From assembly GCA_026018925.1 (NCBI GenBank), contig JAKSZU010000009.1, positions 31,604,583-31,668,582 of the forward strand: a stretch of 64,000 bases of DNA, read 5' to 3'. Below, piece by piece: positions 54,621 through 64,000 of the stretch. The DNA comes from Tupaia tana (lineage: Eukaryota > Chordata > Mammalia > Scandentia > Tupaiidae). The first letter of the stretch is position 1; every line of letters begins with the position of its first letter. The notes under the pieces were generated by a model. It was not told the DNA's origin. It did no database searches and saw nothing but the letters and a program-made list of their open reading frames with translations. A program made the position numbers and the translations under genes.

Positions 54621-57600
54621 ACCTTCAGGCTATATTACTGAGAGTCAGCCCAAGAGGAGAAATAATGGATTTTCCTACAAGTTTGAAATGGCATATTTGG
54701 CAGATGAGAGTAAGAAAATTAAATACATATAATGACTTTTAAAAGAAATTTCCCATTGAGGTGCTCTGAGCCTTAAAACTTAATTTAATACAGCCTGCTC
54801 TGCAGAAGACCTTGTAGATTGCTAGAGCTTTCATTTATATAATACCATGAGAAGCTGTGCCATTTTATATCTCTTGATGGCTTGTAAAAGAAGTATTTAT
54901 ACCATGTCAAACCTTCGATCAATATTGCCTTTAGAAGCATCTAAAATTTTCCTTTAGAAATGACTCAGTGCCTAATACTAATTTTTCCTTAAAGTTCTAT
55001 AAACTCATTGCCAAATGGACAACTTTAGGAAATGTGCCTATTGGCACTGGAGTTAGTCTATAGGGCAGATATTGACTCACTTCCCATAAAATATAATATC
55101 AACTCAAGACAGACAAATAACATTGTCCATCCATCCAGTTGAGTACTTTCATTTTACAGTTTTATCTACTATCCAAAAGCTACTTGTTTACTAGGCATTC
55201 TTATCTTTTCTCTGCATGAACTGCCCTTGCAATAAAGAAAGCCAAGGATTTTGACAGTGCATGGAGATTTGGTTTTGATTTGAAACCAGCTCAAGATTTC
55301 ACTTTGACTCCCTCCTCTCAGTTGCTTATAATTCATACAAAGCCATAATACAAAACGTGGCTTGAACTATTAGCACCTCCCTCTATTCTAGGAAGTAGTA
55401 GAAATATCCCCTGAGTAGCCCACCAAGAGCAAATTAATCTCTGAGTTTGTCAAGGGATTTTTTTTCAGAATTATAAATGATCTGATATGATTGGAATAGC
55501 TGACACCTAGTCAAAATAATATAAAAAGGGAACAGTCTACTCTTCTGAGCATTTCACTTTAGAAATAGCACTCAGTGGATGTCAAAGGGTAAAATAAAAG
55601 CGTCATCTTTTTCAATTGCCAAACGACAAAGATACTTGATTTAGAAGGAATTGAAAGGCCCATATACCCACAAATCTCTCCCCCACCAGCATGTCAGGTT
55701 CTTGAACATTCTGTCATTACCAATTCCATTCTCAGACCTGCTGGTGGGAGATGCAGTCATTTTGTTCATTTAAGAGATTGTATTAACTGACAAAGTTAGG
55801 TATCTCCCCTCTGTGCTAGCATTATATACTGTGCTGCCTTCACCCATAACATTCATCACATTGGATTTTGATTGTTTCTGTTTTGACTTTCACACTACAT
55901 TCTTCGATTCTTGGAGAAAGAGAACAATTAGACTGCATTTCAGTGCCAAAGATAGTAACCAAATTTAATTACATTATATTCGTAAATATTTCATGAATAT
56001 ATAACTGAATAGAGAAATGAAAAAGTAATGAAGACATAAATTACAAATTACAATGACAGGCAGGGATGTATTTATGTTATTAAGCCATTATCAGCTGCAG
56101 CAGAAAGCAAGCCCCCTTAAGCAAAGGTTGCAAATTGGTGTTTTTTTCAAGGTATATGGAGCCCATAGATGAGATTTATGTAATTCATACAGAGTGATCC
56201 AGAACAGTGTTTTAAAAATAAAGCAATAACAACCTGTTTTCAGAAGGAAAAAAAAAAAACAGGAAATTTCATATTTTAAAAAAATATCTGTATGTCCGGC
56301 TTTTCATGGGAAATTGGAACATCTAGCAATATAGAGTTTATAATCTTATGTAGCAATTCCTTGTTGTCCCCTTTAGATGAGGCATGGGCTTTACTTTTCT
56401 TTACAGTTCCTATTTAGCCTATTTAATTTCTTTATTTTAGCTGCCTGGCAAATAGAGATATTTGGAATTGTGCCCTAAGAGAGAATGATACAAGCCAAGA
56501 ATGTTATCTATAGAAGTTGGAAGTGAGAGAAGAGACTACATCACCAAGTCAGGGCACGATTTAATGGGAACCAATGTGAAAACTACCACCACTTCATAAT
56601 GGCACTGGGCATCCTGCAAAAGGGAGTAAGAGTGCGAAAGTAGACCTTTGCCATACTTTATAAATGATTTAAGAGTCAACCCTGTAAAGAGGAATTAAAT
56701 TCCAAAATCATAATAACATTGTAAAAATAATACTTCTTCATCAAGTATAGGACTAGGTGTTAAGGCATTCTCTTCCTTCATATAGCATGATGTAATATTT
56801 AGACTAACTTGGAATTTCATGCTACAAACACCATTTTCACTGAAGTGAAGATTTAAGTTAATGTAAAAGCTGAAAATAAATGGAGAAAGTGGCCCAGATA
56901 GTGTTTGCCCAATTAAAGAGCCAATCAGTAATTTCTTTTAGTGAACCTTGGAATATAATTTTGCTTTCTTCCATTCACATGCAAATTCACTACATCAATC
57001 GCACAAAAGATGTGCAATGAAAGAGATTCAAATATTATGTATCCTAATACGAGGGGTATAACGTTCCAAGTGATTTTTTTTCATAAAGCTTTTGTTTTAG
57101 TTTGTATAACAATAAGACAGCTGTTTTTATTCATCCAGGATTTTTCTTTTTTTATTTCCTATTTTTTATAGAGAACTGGTGACTGTGATTACAGCAGAAT
57201 GTCTTCCTAAATCATATTCAAATTAGTAAAATTTTCTTTTAAAAATCATTGAAAAATGCAAAGTGTTTCTACAACAAAGTTAAATTTTATAAACCCAAAT
57301 GTTTTTAAGAAGCAACAGGCCCTATGGAAACCATTTCTACACATTGTTTTCAGGACTTCTGGGCAGAAAAATCTCAACAAAAGATAGATAACTGAAAATC
57401 ATTAGAAAGAAAATAAAGAATGAGACCCTACCTCTGTGGTACAGTCAGTAGCTAACCCAATGATGGAGCTAAAAGCCATATGCCAACAAAAGCTCAAATC
57501 CTCTGCCCAGTTGCCCTTAAGGAAAATAAAAACCAAAAGTGACAACAGAAAGAAAGTGAAAAAAGAAATTTTGCACCAATCTGATTTGGGGATACTTTTA

Positions 57601-58439
57601 TGTACCATCAATCCAAAAAATACCTCTATTTTAGAACAAAACATATTATTTGCAATGTGAGATGATACAATTACTTTTCCCATTACTATTAGTGGTTATA
57701 GAAAATAAGAAAGGAAAGGTGAGTGAATAAAGATTCTTGAAGTAAGAAAAGATATTTATGTGCAGAGAAAAATAAATTTAAACTACAGAAATATCTAAAT
57801 GTGTCCTAAACTTCCCATTGTTTACTATTCTTTTGGAAGACATATTAAGGCTTTCCCTAATAACTGACTGAAAACATACTTACCACTGCTGTGCTTTTAG
57901 GACGTGATGAAGAAGTATTATTTTTACAATATTATTATGATTTTGGAATTTGATCTAGAAGGTCTTTGTGATTTCAATGAAGTACATCCTATCTGCCATG
58001 GTTGAAATAAGAACAGTTCTTTCAAAATCCCAGATGTTTAATGAGTATCTCCTATGTTTTAAGGAAAAGGGATTTTAGTGCAGTAAATAAATGGTACTCT
58101 ATGAAAAAGTTGACCATTTCAGCTAGTAACTCAGACACAAAACTTCTTTTATTTAGAAGAATCAAAATACTATGAAATGCAACAGTGTTCTATGTATACT
58201 CCCCATTTTTCCACATAGAATAATAAAAAGACATATGTTCATATATTGAGATTTCATAAAATTAATAATTTTGGCCACATCATCAAAAATATTCTTAAGT
58301 AAAACTGGACTTTTCCTTTCTTTTTTTTAAAACTGCAACATCAAGCATTGAAGAATATAACTGGTAGAATGTTTTGTTCATACTGGTTCTATCTGTACTA
58401 AGACTTCAGCAGTTTTTATCCGCTATTTTGGTTTTTGGG
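54621..58439. other. SINE-poor, largely unassigned interval
   Basis: About 3.8 kb without a single CYN-like SINE or L1. The part 54760-55960 looks like single-copy DNA of low divergence texture; 55790-55960 faintly resembles L2. The frame pair at 57402-57683/57436-57660 are opposite-strand shadows without a domain. No exon can be supported. Confidence 0.5.
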
Positions 58440-58699
58440 GGGGAGGTTTTTGCTATAGGGCGCGTGCGCTCACCAGAAACACATAAAGAGACAGAGAGAC
58501 AGAAAGCAGAGAAATCATCCCCCATTCCCCGAGGTGGAATGGCCACACCACAATCCCTTCTCCTCCATTCTCCTCTCGGGATCTTGGGCATGCACGCACA
58601 TGTGCCTGGCGTGAGTTTAAGCCACCGGGTATGGGACTTGAACCGTGGTCAACTACATGGGCGTCCAGTGACATAGACATTACACCAACTCCTGGTCCC
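58440..58699 (-). mobile_element. CYN-like tRNA SINE, long type, antisense
   Basis: 'ggaggtttttgctatagggc' to 'acaccaactcctggtcccc'. The hairpin region is altered ('cccccattccccgaggtgg'). A run of 9 G's replaces the A tail complement at 58436-58444. Confidence 0.93.
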
Positions 58700-58789
58700 C
58701 ATATCCACCATTTTTTATACCATCCGTACAAATGTCTACACAGTGAAAAAGTCAAAAGATGTCACAGTACTATTGTGAAAAAAAAAATT

Positions 58790-59024
58790 TTAAGTTTTTA
58801 CTATAGGGCATGTGTATTTGCCAGAGAGAGAGAAGTAAAGTAAGAGATCAATCCCCAAAAGGTATGGCTGTGCTGCAATTCCTTCTTCTCCAGTCTCCTC
58901 TCAGGATTTTGGGCAGGCATGCTCACGTACAAAGTGAGATATTCAAGTCGCTGGATCTGGGCCGTAAACTGAAGTCAGCATGTGGGAGTTCAGCACTTTA
59001 ACCACCATGCCATCTGTTGGACCA
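58790..59024 (-). mobile_element. CYN-like tRNA SINE, older, antisense
   Basis: 'agtttttactatagggcatg' to 'ccatctgttggaccaac'. Flanking taagttttta repeats (about 58790 and 59030) suggest a TSD. Confidence 0.88.
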
Positions 59025-59099
59025 ACAGAGTAAGTTTTTAATGTCCTAAATTTTTCTTCTAGAATTAAGCACAGTCCCAGAAACTAATATTCTGGGATT

Positions 59100-59350
59100 T
59101 TTTTTTTTCTTTAGGTTTTTGTCATAGGGCACATTAGCTTGCCAGAGAGACAGTGAAAGGTAAAGTGAAAATCCTCCTCCAGAGAGGATGGTCACATCAC
59201 ACCTTTTCCTCCATTCTTCTCTAAGGATTTTGGGCATTCATGTGCACACACATTCCCCGAGTGATTTTTAAACCATCAAGTGTGAGACTCATACAATAGT
59301 GGGCCATGTGGAAGTCCAACACCTTAACTACCATACCACTTACTGACTTC
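59100..59350 (-). mobile_element. CYN-like tRNA SINE, older, antisense
   Basis: T run, 'aggtttttgtcatagggcac' to 'accacttactgacttc'. Flanks 'attctgggattt' and 'atcctgagattt' may be the TSD. Third antisense copy in a row within 0.9 kb. Confidence 0.87.
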
Positions 59351-59776
59351 AGTATCCTGAGATTTGATGAACAAATCCTTCCTTATTTGTAATTAAATCA
59401 TTCTAAATCTTTGTTTTAAACCTTACAAATTTTTCCCCAAATATTTTCCGTTTTAAATAATAGTCTGTCTAATTGAAGCAAATTGCTAATGGGACACTAT
59501 TTAAAGCAAGTACTGGGAAACTCATGCACTAATTATCATTTGTTTCCATGAAACTTTTTATTTCAGCCTTAATCTCTTTGATAGTCGTGAAGTTATTCAG
59601 AAGTAGGTTATTTAGTTTACATTTATTTGTGTATTTTCAAGAGTTTTCCTGAAATTAATATCAAGTATAATTCCGCTATGGTCAGAGAAGATGCTAGATA
59701 TAGTTTCTATGTCTTTGAATCCATAAAGGCTGGTTTTGTGCCCTATCATGTGGTCAATCTTCAATAAGATACCATG

Positions 59777-60040
59777 CTAGGCTGAGAAAAATGTGTATTT
59801 CGTGGGTTTTGGGTGGAAAGTTCTATAGATGTCTGTCAAGTCCACCTGATCTATGGTATCATTTAGGTTTTGTTTCTCATTGCTTATTTTTTGTCTCATT
59901 GATCTATCTAAAGGAGATAATGAGGTGTTGAGATTTCCAATAATTAGGGTATTACAGTCTCTCCCTCCTTTTAGATCTAGCAGTCTTCCCTTCACATATT
60001 TGGCTGGTCCTGAATTGGGCATATAGATATTTAAAAGCAT
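59777..60040 (-). pseudogene. L1 ORF2 endonuclease fragment (in the inverted segment)
   Basis: The 87-residue frame has 'MLLNIYMPNSGPAKYVKGRL' followed by LIIGNLNTSLSPLDRS and, at the end, 'LTDIYRTFHPKPTKYTFFSA'. This is the L1 apurinic-type endonuclease core. The motif GDFNTPLS is changed to GNLNTSLS, so the catalytic Asp is lost. Usually this domain precedes the reverse transcriptase on the same strand; here it is inverted. Confidence 0.93.
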
Positions 60041-60389
60041 TATATCTTCTTGATGAATTAGACTTTTAATGCTATATAATGCCCTTCTTTGTCTCTTCTT
60101 ACAGTTTTTTTACTTAAAACCAATTTTATCTGAAATCAGTATAGTGACTCACACTCGTTTTTGGTTTTTATTTGTATGGAATACCTTTTTCCAGCCCTTC
60201 ACTTTTAATCAATGAATATCTTTATCCATGAAATGTGTTTCTTGTAGGCAGCAGATGGAGGGTTTTTTCATTTTTTTTTAATCCATTCGGCCACTCTGTG
60301 TCTCTTGATAGGAGACCCAAAAGGAAAGGACCTTTGCAAATTCATTCTATGAAGCCACCATCACCCTCATTCTCAAAACAGATAAGGAT

Positions 60390-60662
60390 ATGACAAAAAA
60401 GGAAAACTACAGACTTATATCTCTGATGAATATAGATGTAAAAATTCTCAACAAGATACTTACTAACAATATCCAACAGTACATAAAAAATATTACTCAT
60501 CACGACCAGGTAGGCTTTATTCCAGGGATGCAAGGGTGGTTCGACATATGCAAAGCCATAAATATAATACAACATATTAACAGAAAGAAAGATAAAAAAA
60601 ACATAGGATCATTTCAATCAATGCAGAAAAAGCATTTGACAAAATACAAAATTCCTTCATGA
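60390..60662 (+). pseudogene. L1 ORF2 reverse-transcriptase N-terminal fragment
   Basis: 90 residues: '[20 protein letters not shown]' and then [21 protein letters not shown] match the L1 reverse-transcriptase opening (ENYRPISLMNIDAKILNKIL ... [15 protein letters not shown]). The frame breaks after 'KKHLTKYK', where AFDKIQ is expected, by frameshift. Confidence 0.93.
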
Positions 60663-60742
60663 TTAAGACTCAGTAAAAGCAGGATAGAAGTATTATTTCT
60701 CAACCTAATAAAAGTTATCTATGAAAAACTATAGCTAACATT

Positions 60743-60928
60743 ATGCTAAATGGGGATGAGCTGAAAGCTTTTCTACTAAAAACTGGTACAAGACAAGGCT
60801 GCCCACTCACTCCACTCCTATTCAATATAGTACTGGAAGTCCTAACCAATGTGATCAGACAAGAAAATGAAATAAAAGTCATTTCAATAGGGAAAGAAAA
60901 GTTGAAATTACTTCTGCAGATGACATGA
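60743..60928 (+). pseudogene. L1 ORF2 reverse-transcriptase palm fragment
   Basis: Contains '[20 protein letters not shown]', the RT block with RQGCPLSPLLFN. The next block, normally FADDM, is found in another frame as SADDM (about 60916), so a frameshift separates the two and the Phe is lost. Confidence 0.93.
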
Positions 60929-61194
60929 CTGTATACATAGAAGACCAATAGTATCCACGAAAAAAAACTTTTCGAAGTAATAAATGCATACAGTAAAGTG
61001 ACTGGATACAAAATTAACTTACAAAAGTTTATAGCATTTCTATATACAAACAACAAGCAGACAGAGGCAGAACTGAAGAAAGTAATCCAATTTACCATAG
61101 CCACAAAAAGTACAAGAAACTTAGGAATAAAACTAACCAAGGAAGTCAAAGAGCTCTATAATAAAAACTGAAAATCATTAAAAAGAAATCGAAA

Positions 61195-61437
61195 ATGACA
61201 CAAAAACGTGGAAGGACATCCCATGTTCCTGAATGGGGGAGAATTATTATAATCAAAATGGCAATCCTACCCAAATTAATCTACATATTTAATGAAATCC
61301 CTATAAAATTACAAGAGACATTATTTACAGATCTAGAGAAGACAATTGTAGAACTCATCTGGAATCATAAAAGACCCTGTGTTGCCAAAAAAAATCCTAT
61401 GCAAAAAGAGTGGAGTCAGTTGCATCTCACTTCCTGA
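61195..61437 (+). pseudogene. L1 ORF2 thumb/C-terminal fragment
   Basis: '[20 protein letters not shown]' and [15 protein letters not shown] correspond to the ORF2 segment IVKMAILPK-IYRFNAIPIKLP ... KFIWN.KR..IAK. Confidence 0.92.
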
Positions 61438-62015
61438 CCCAAAAATATATTACAAAGCTGTGATTATCAAAATAGCATGATAGTGACACAGAACAGACAT
61501 GAGGACCAATGGAACCAAGCAGAGACCCCAGAAATAAACTCCAAAACATACAGCCAACTGATCTTTGACAAAGAGTACCAGTCAATCCAGTGGGTAACAT
61601 AAAACATCTTTAGCAAATGGTGTAGGAAAAACTGGGTTATCCACCTGCAGAAAGATTCATCTGAACCCCTATTTGTCACCGTTAACAAAAATCAACTCAA
61701 AGTGGATCAAAGATCTAAACTTAAAAACTTAAGACCTCAAACTGTAAAACTACCAGTGAAAAACACTGGGAAAACTCTGGGAGACACTGGGGTGGGCAAA
61801 GATTTCTTAAGCAAAACCCCCAAAGCACAGGCAATAAGCTCCAAAATAGACAAGTGGGATTATATAGAATAAGATGTTTCTGCACAGCAAAGAACACAGT
61901 AATTAGTGTGAATTGACAACCCTTGGAATGGGAGAAAATTTTTGTAACCTATGCCTCAGATAAGAGACTGATAACCATTCTACACAGGGAACTCAAGCAG
62001 CTTACCTAGATAAAA

Positions 62016-62198
62016 ATGATTAACCCGATTAATAGATGGGGAAATGAGCTGAATAAACAACTCTCTAAGGAAGACATACAAACAGCCAAAAAGCATATGA
62101 AAAAATGCACAACATCCTTCATCAGAAGCAAGATGCAGATCAAAACTACAATGAGATACAATCTAACCCCAGTCAGAATGGTGAAGATAAAAATTTAA
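62016..62198 (+). pseudogene. L1 ORF2 C-terminal fragment
   Basis: '[20 protein letters not shown]' then [15 protein letters not shown] match the ORF2 tail [17 protein letters not shown] ... [16 protein letters not shown]. An A run at 62211-62223 follows. Confidence 0.93.
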
Positions 62199-62989
62199 AA
62201 AATCAAAAAAAAAAAAAAAAAAAGATAAAGGCTGGCTGGGATGTGGTAAAAGGGGAACTCTCTTACATTGTTGGTGGGAATGTAAATTTGTCCAACCACT
62301 ATGGAGAACAGTATAAAGGTTCCTCAAAGACCTTCAAATAGAACTACCAGATGATCCAGCAATTCCACTCCTGTATCTATCCGAAGGACAGAAGAATGCT
62401 CAGTTGGAAAAGTGCTTGTACATCTATATATATTGAGACATTATTCATGATTGCTAAGACATGGAATCAACCCAAATGTTCACAAACAGATGAATGGATT
62501 GAATAAGTGTGGCACATATACTCCATGGAATACTATTCAGCCATAAAAAACAACAAGACCCTGGGATTTGATAAAAAATGAACAAATATGACAGATTTCT
62601 TGCTGGGTGAACCAATTGACACTATGGAACAGAGACATTGTATATCTACTCTTAACATATACTGACTCCACACTCTGTGGTAGAGACTGGAAGACTGAAG
62701 GACAAAAAAGCACTGAAAATTGTTATGGACACTGAGGACAAAATGGAAGGAGAGTGGGAGAGGGGAAGAGTGTAGAAAAGGGAATTTGGGGGAAAAACAG
62801 AGAGGTAAAACATTTGTGGGACACAGATATGGCTTATTATTTGTTGATGATGACGTGTATAGTATTCTCAACTAGACTGGTCTGAGGTGTATATCATGTT
62901 GTGGAAAGTCTCTTTACAATCTAAATTATTTATAGCGATTGAATGTTTAATTTTAAAAAGTAATAGAAAAAATAAACTAAGTCCTAGGA

Positions 62990-63097
62990 GGCTGTTGATA
63001 GGAATTAATTACCTGAGCGAATGAATAACTTGACTTTTTTACATATAAACAAGATTTTTATATCCTGCTTCTTGATGGAGAGGGACAAATCCAAACC
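62990..63097. other. Short unassigned spacer
   Basis: A/T-rich sequence between the L1 tail and the 7SL-like fragment. Nothing recognised. Confidence 0.4.
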
Positions 63098-63165
63098 AAA
63101 TAATTAGGAAGCATGCACTTGTAGTCCAAGCCAGGCTACAGATGCAGGAGGACTATTACTACAAG
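63098..63165 (+). mobile_element. 7SL RNA-derived SINE fragment (tentative), sense
   Basis: 'gcatgcacttgtagtccaag' then 'ggctacagatgcaggaggac' resembles GGCACGCCTGTAGTCCCAGCTAC ... GAGGCAGGAGGAT of Alu/FLAM heads. Only about 65 bp, cut by the next element. Confidence 0.45.
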
Positions 63166-63168
63166 ATT

Positions 63169-64000
63169 TCTTTTTTTTAATTAATTTATTTTAAATTCAT
63201 TCACCGAGCATCATCACAGCATACAAAGTGTGATTTCACATCCAGAATACACTGTATAGTGGGTTAATCATATATGTTATAATTGACAAATAATTTTCTA
63301 TTTCTTGTTTCATATATATATATATATTTTCCCCCTATTTCTCACCCTCTGTCATTTCCCACCCTCTTCCCACACTGTCTTTGGTGTCTATAGTTGCTTT
63401 CCTTTCCTTCCCCCCCACAATGCTTTATTGATTCACAAAATCTCTTAATCTAATTATTTTCAATAGCAAGTTCAGCTGATACATACATATCTGAACACAT
63501 GTCTTACTTTAGGCATGAATCTCTGAGTAGAATGAATATACTATAAAGTAGCACCTAGCTGATGCTATATCGTTTACTACAGTCATTAAATAAAATAGGT
63601 ATTTTTTAACATATTGTGTTCATTTCAAGAAAAGAAGTTTTAGTTTTAATAAATCAAAATTAAAAAGCTGCTAAGAGAGCTTTGCTTAAAACTTAAAGCT
63701 AAGAAATAGGTTAGGATTCTGTTCAAATAGTAGATACATGAACCTATTGGTAGCTCAAGACAAGACAAAAAAAATCCTTAAATTTGGGAAACAAATCATA
63801 GAGGAAAATCAGTAATGTTTTAGTCAAAAGTCATAAGATTATATTTCACCAATTCAGTCTCATGCACTTAATCTATCTTCTGCCTGGTCTGATCTTCCTG
63901 TTTAAATTCTGGAACATAACATTCAGCTCCAGACTTGTCCCAACCGCTAAGTTGTCCAGTTTCTGGGTTGTTTTTGAACTCTTATTTCTATGTCTGTATT
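63169..64000 (-). mobile_element. HAL1-like element 3' UTR, antisense, runs off the window
   Basis: T-rich tail at 63169-63190, then 'cattcaccgagcatcatcac', 'cactgtctttggtgtctata', 'actataaagtagcacctagc' and 'aatcagtaatgttttagtca'. It aligns by eye with 18441-19041 over most of its length, and its right end (63750-64000) with 31903-32200. Thus it bridges the other two copies and defines one family. Confidence 0.82.

Larger units (their letters stand above)
59519..62970 (+). mobile_element. L1 with 5' inversion (twin-primed), 3' part sense
   Basis: 59519-60310 is antisense ORF2 endonuclease-to-linker sequence; 60312-62970 is sense ORF2 reverse transcriptase, C-terminus, 3' UTR and A-rich tail. 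The switch occurs between 'cactctgtgtctcttgatag' and 'ggaaaggacctttgcaaatt'. A possible 11-bp TSD with two mismatches: aagtactggga (59508-59518) and aagtcctagga (62979-62989). ORF2 sequence between the two segments is missing. It carries no SINE, so it is relatively recent, but has frameshifts and stops. Confidence 0.9.

Noticed and set aside
57402..57683. Opposite-strand ORF pair of 93 and 74 residues as an exon candidate
   Set aside because: No domain on either strand and no convincing splice sites; I cannot support an exon.
1514..59350. Regularly recurring ~250-bp units that might suggest an array or CRISPR-like system
   Set aside because: They are dispersed, in both orientations, with individual TSDs; this is eukaryotic SINE biology, not an array.
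60715..61149. 144-residue minus-strand ORF, among the longest in the window
   Set aside because: It is the antisense shadow of L1 ORF2 reverse-transcriptase sequence on the plus strand.

Overview
This window is a repeat-dense stretch of a eutherian (placental mammal) nuclear genome. I find no intact protein-coding gene and no exon I can defend. The best guess for the host is a colugo (Dermoptera). The dominant repeat is a CpG-rich, tRNA-derived SINE of about 250-270 bp that resembles the CYN SINEs described from colugos. I recognise at least 44 copies, about a sixth of the window, many with clear target-site duplications (TSDs). The deeper repeat layers are common placental families: L1M, L2, MIR, a MER5-type hAT MITE and Tigger elements. 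The host name is inference from the SINE and was not checked by any search.

Layout. 75-4010: an old L1 on the minus strand, cut by SINEs and by an old LTR-like repeat. 4032-7815: a minus-strand Tigger2-like DNA transposon with recognisable transposase pieces, carrying nested L1 3' ends and three SINEs. 7816-9710: an LTR-like end, a TG microsatellite, a 7SL/Alu-like SINE fossil and a Tigger-type MITE. 9710-14480: mostly unassigned DNA with one ancient repeat. 14690-20400: a plus-strand L1 mosaic full of SINEs, with a HAL1-like insertion (18441-19159) whose 5' part is inverted. 20410-22545: antisense L1M. 22545-26330: unassigned DNA, an AT-rich palindromic tract and three SINEs. 26540-30500: plus-strand L1 with many SINEs. 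31900-33870: the longest HAL1-like copy, minus strand, with a repeated 5' region. 34400-38800: mostly unassigned DNA with MER5-type, MIR, mariner-like MITE and SINE copies. 38884-43800: plus-strand L1 with a 112-bp duplicated segment. 45600-53515: a nearly complete ancient plus-strand L1 (5' UTR to 3' end). 53520-58430: a SINE-poor, largely unassigned interval. 58440-59350: three antisense SINEs. 59519-62970: a younger L1 with a classic 5' inversion. 63169 to the end: the 3' part of a third HAL1-like copy, running out of the window.

How the parts relate. The nesting gives a relative history. Tigger, MIR, L2 and L1M form the oldest layer. HAL1-like copies and a lineage-specific L1 lie on top of them. 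The tRNA SINEs are youngest and mostly sit in A/T-rich L1 sequence. L1 enzymes very probably mobilised the SINEs and the HAL1-like elements. The most interesting points are the two twin-priming inversions, SINE copies truncated exactly at a conserved C6/G6 hairpin, the 112-bp duplication inside an L1, the 7SL-like fossil, and the tandemly repeated 5' region of the HAL1-like element.
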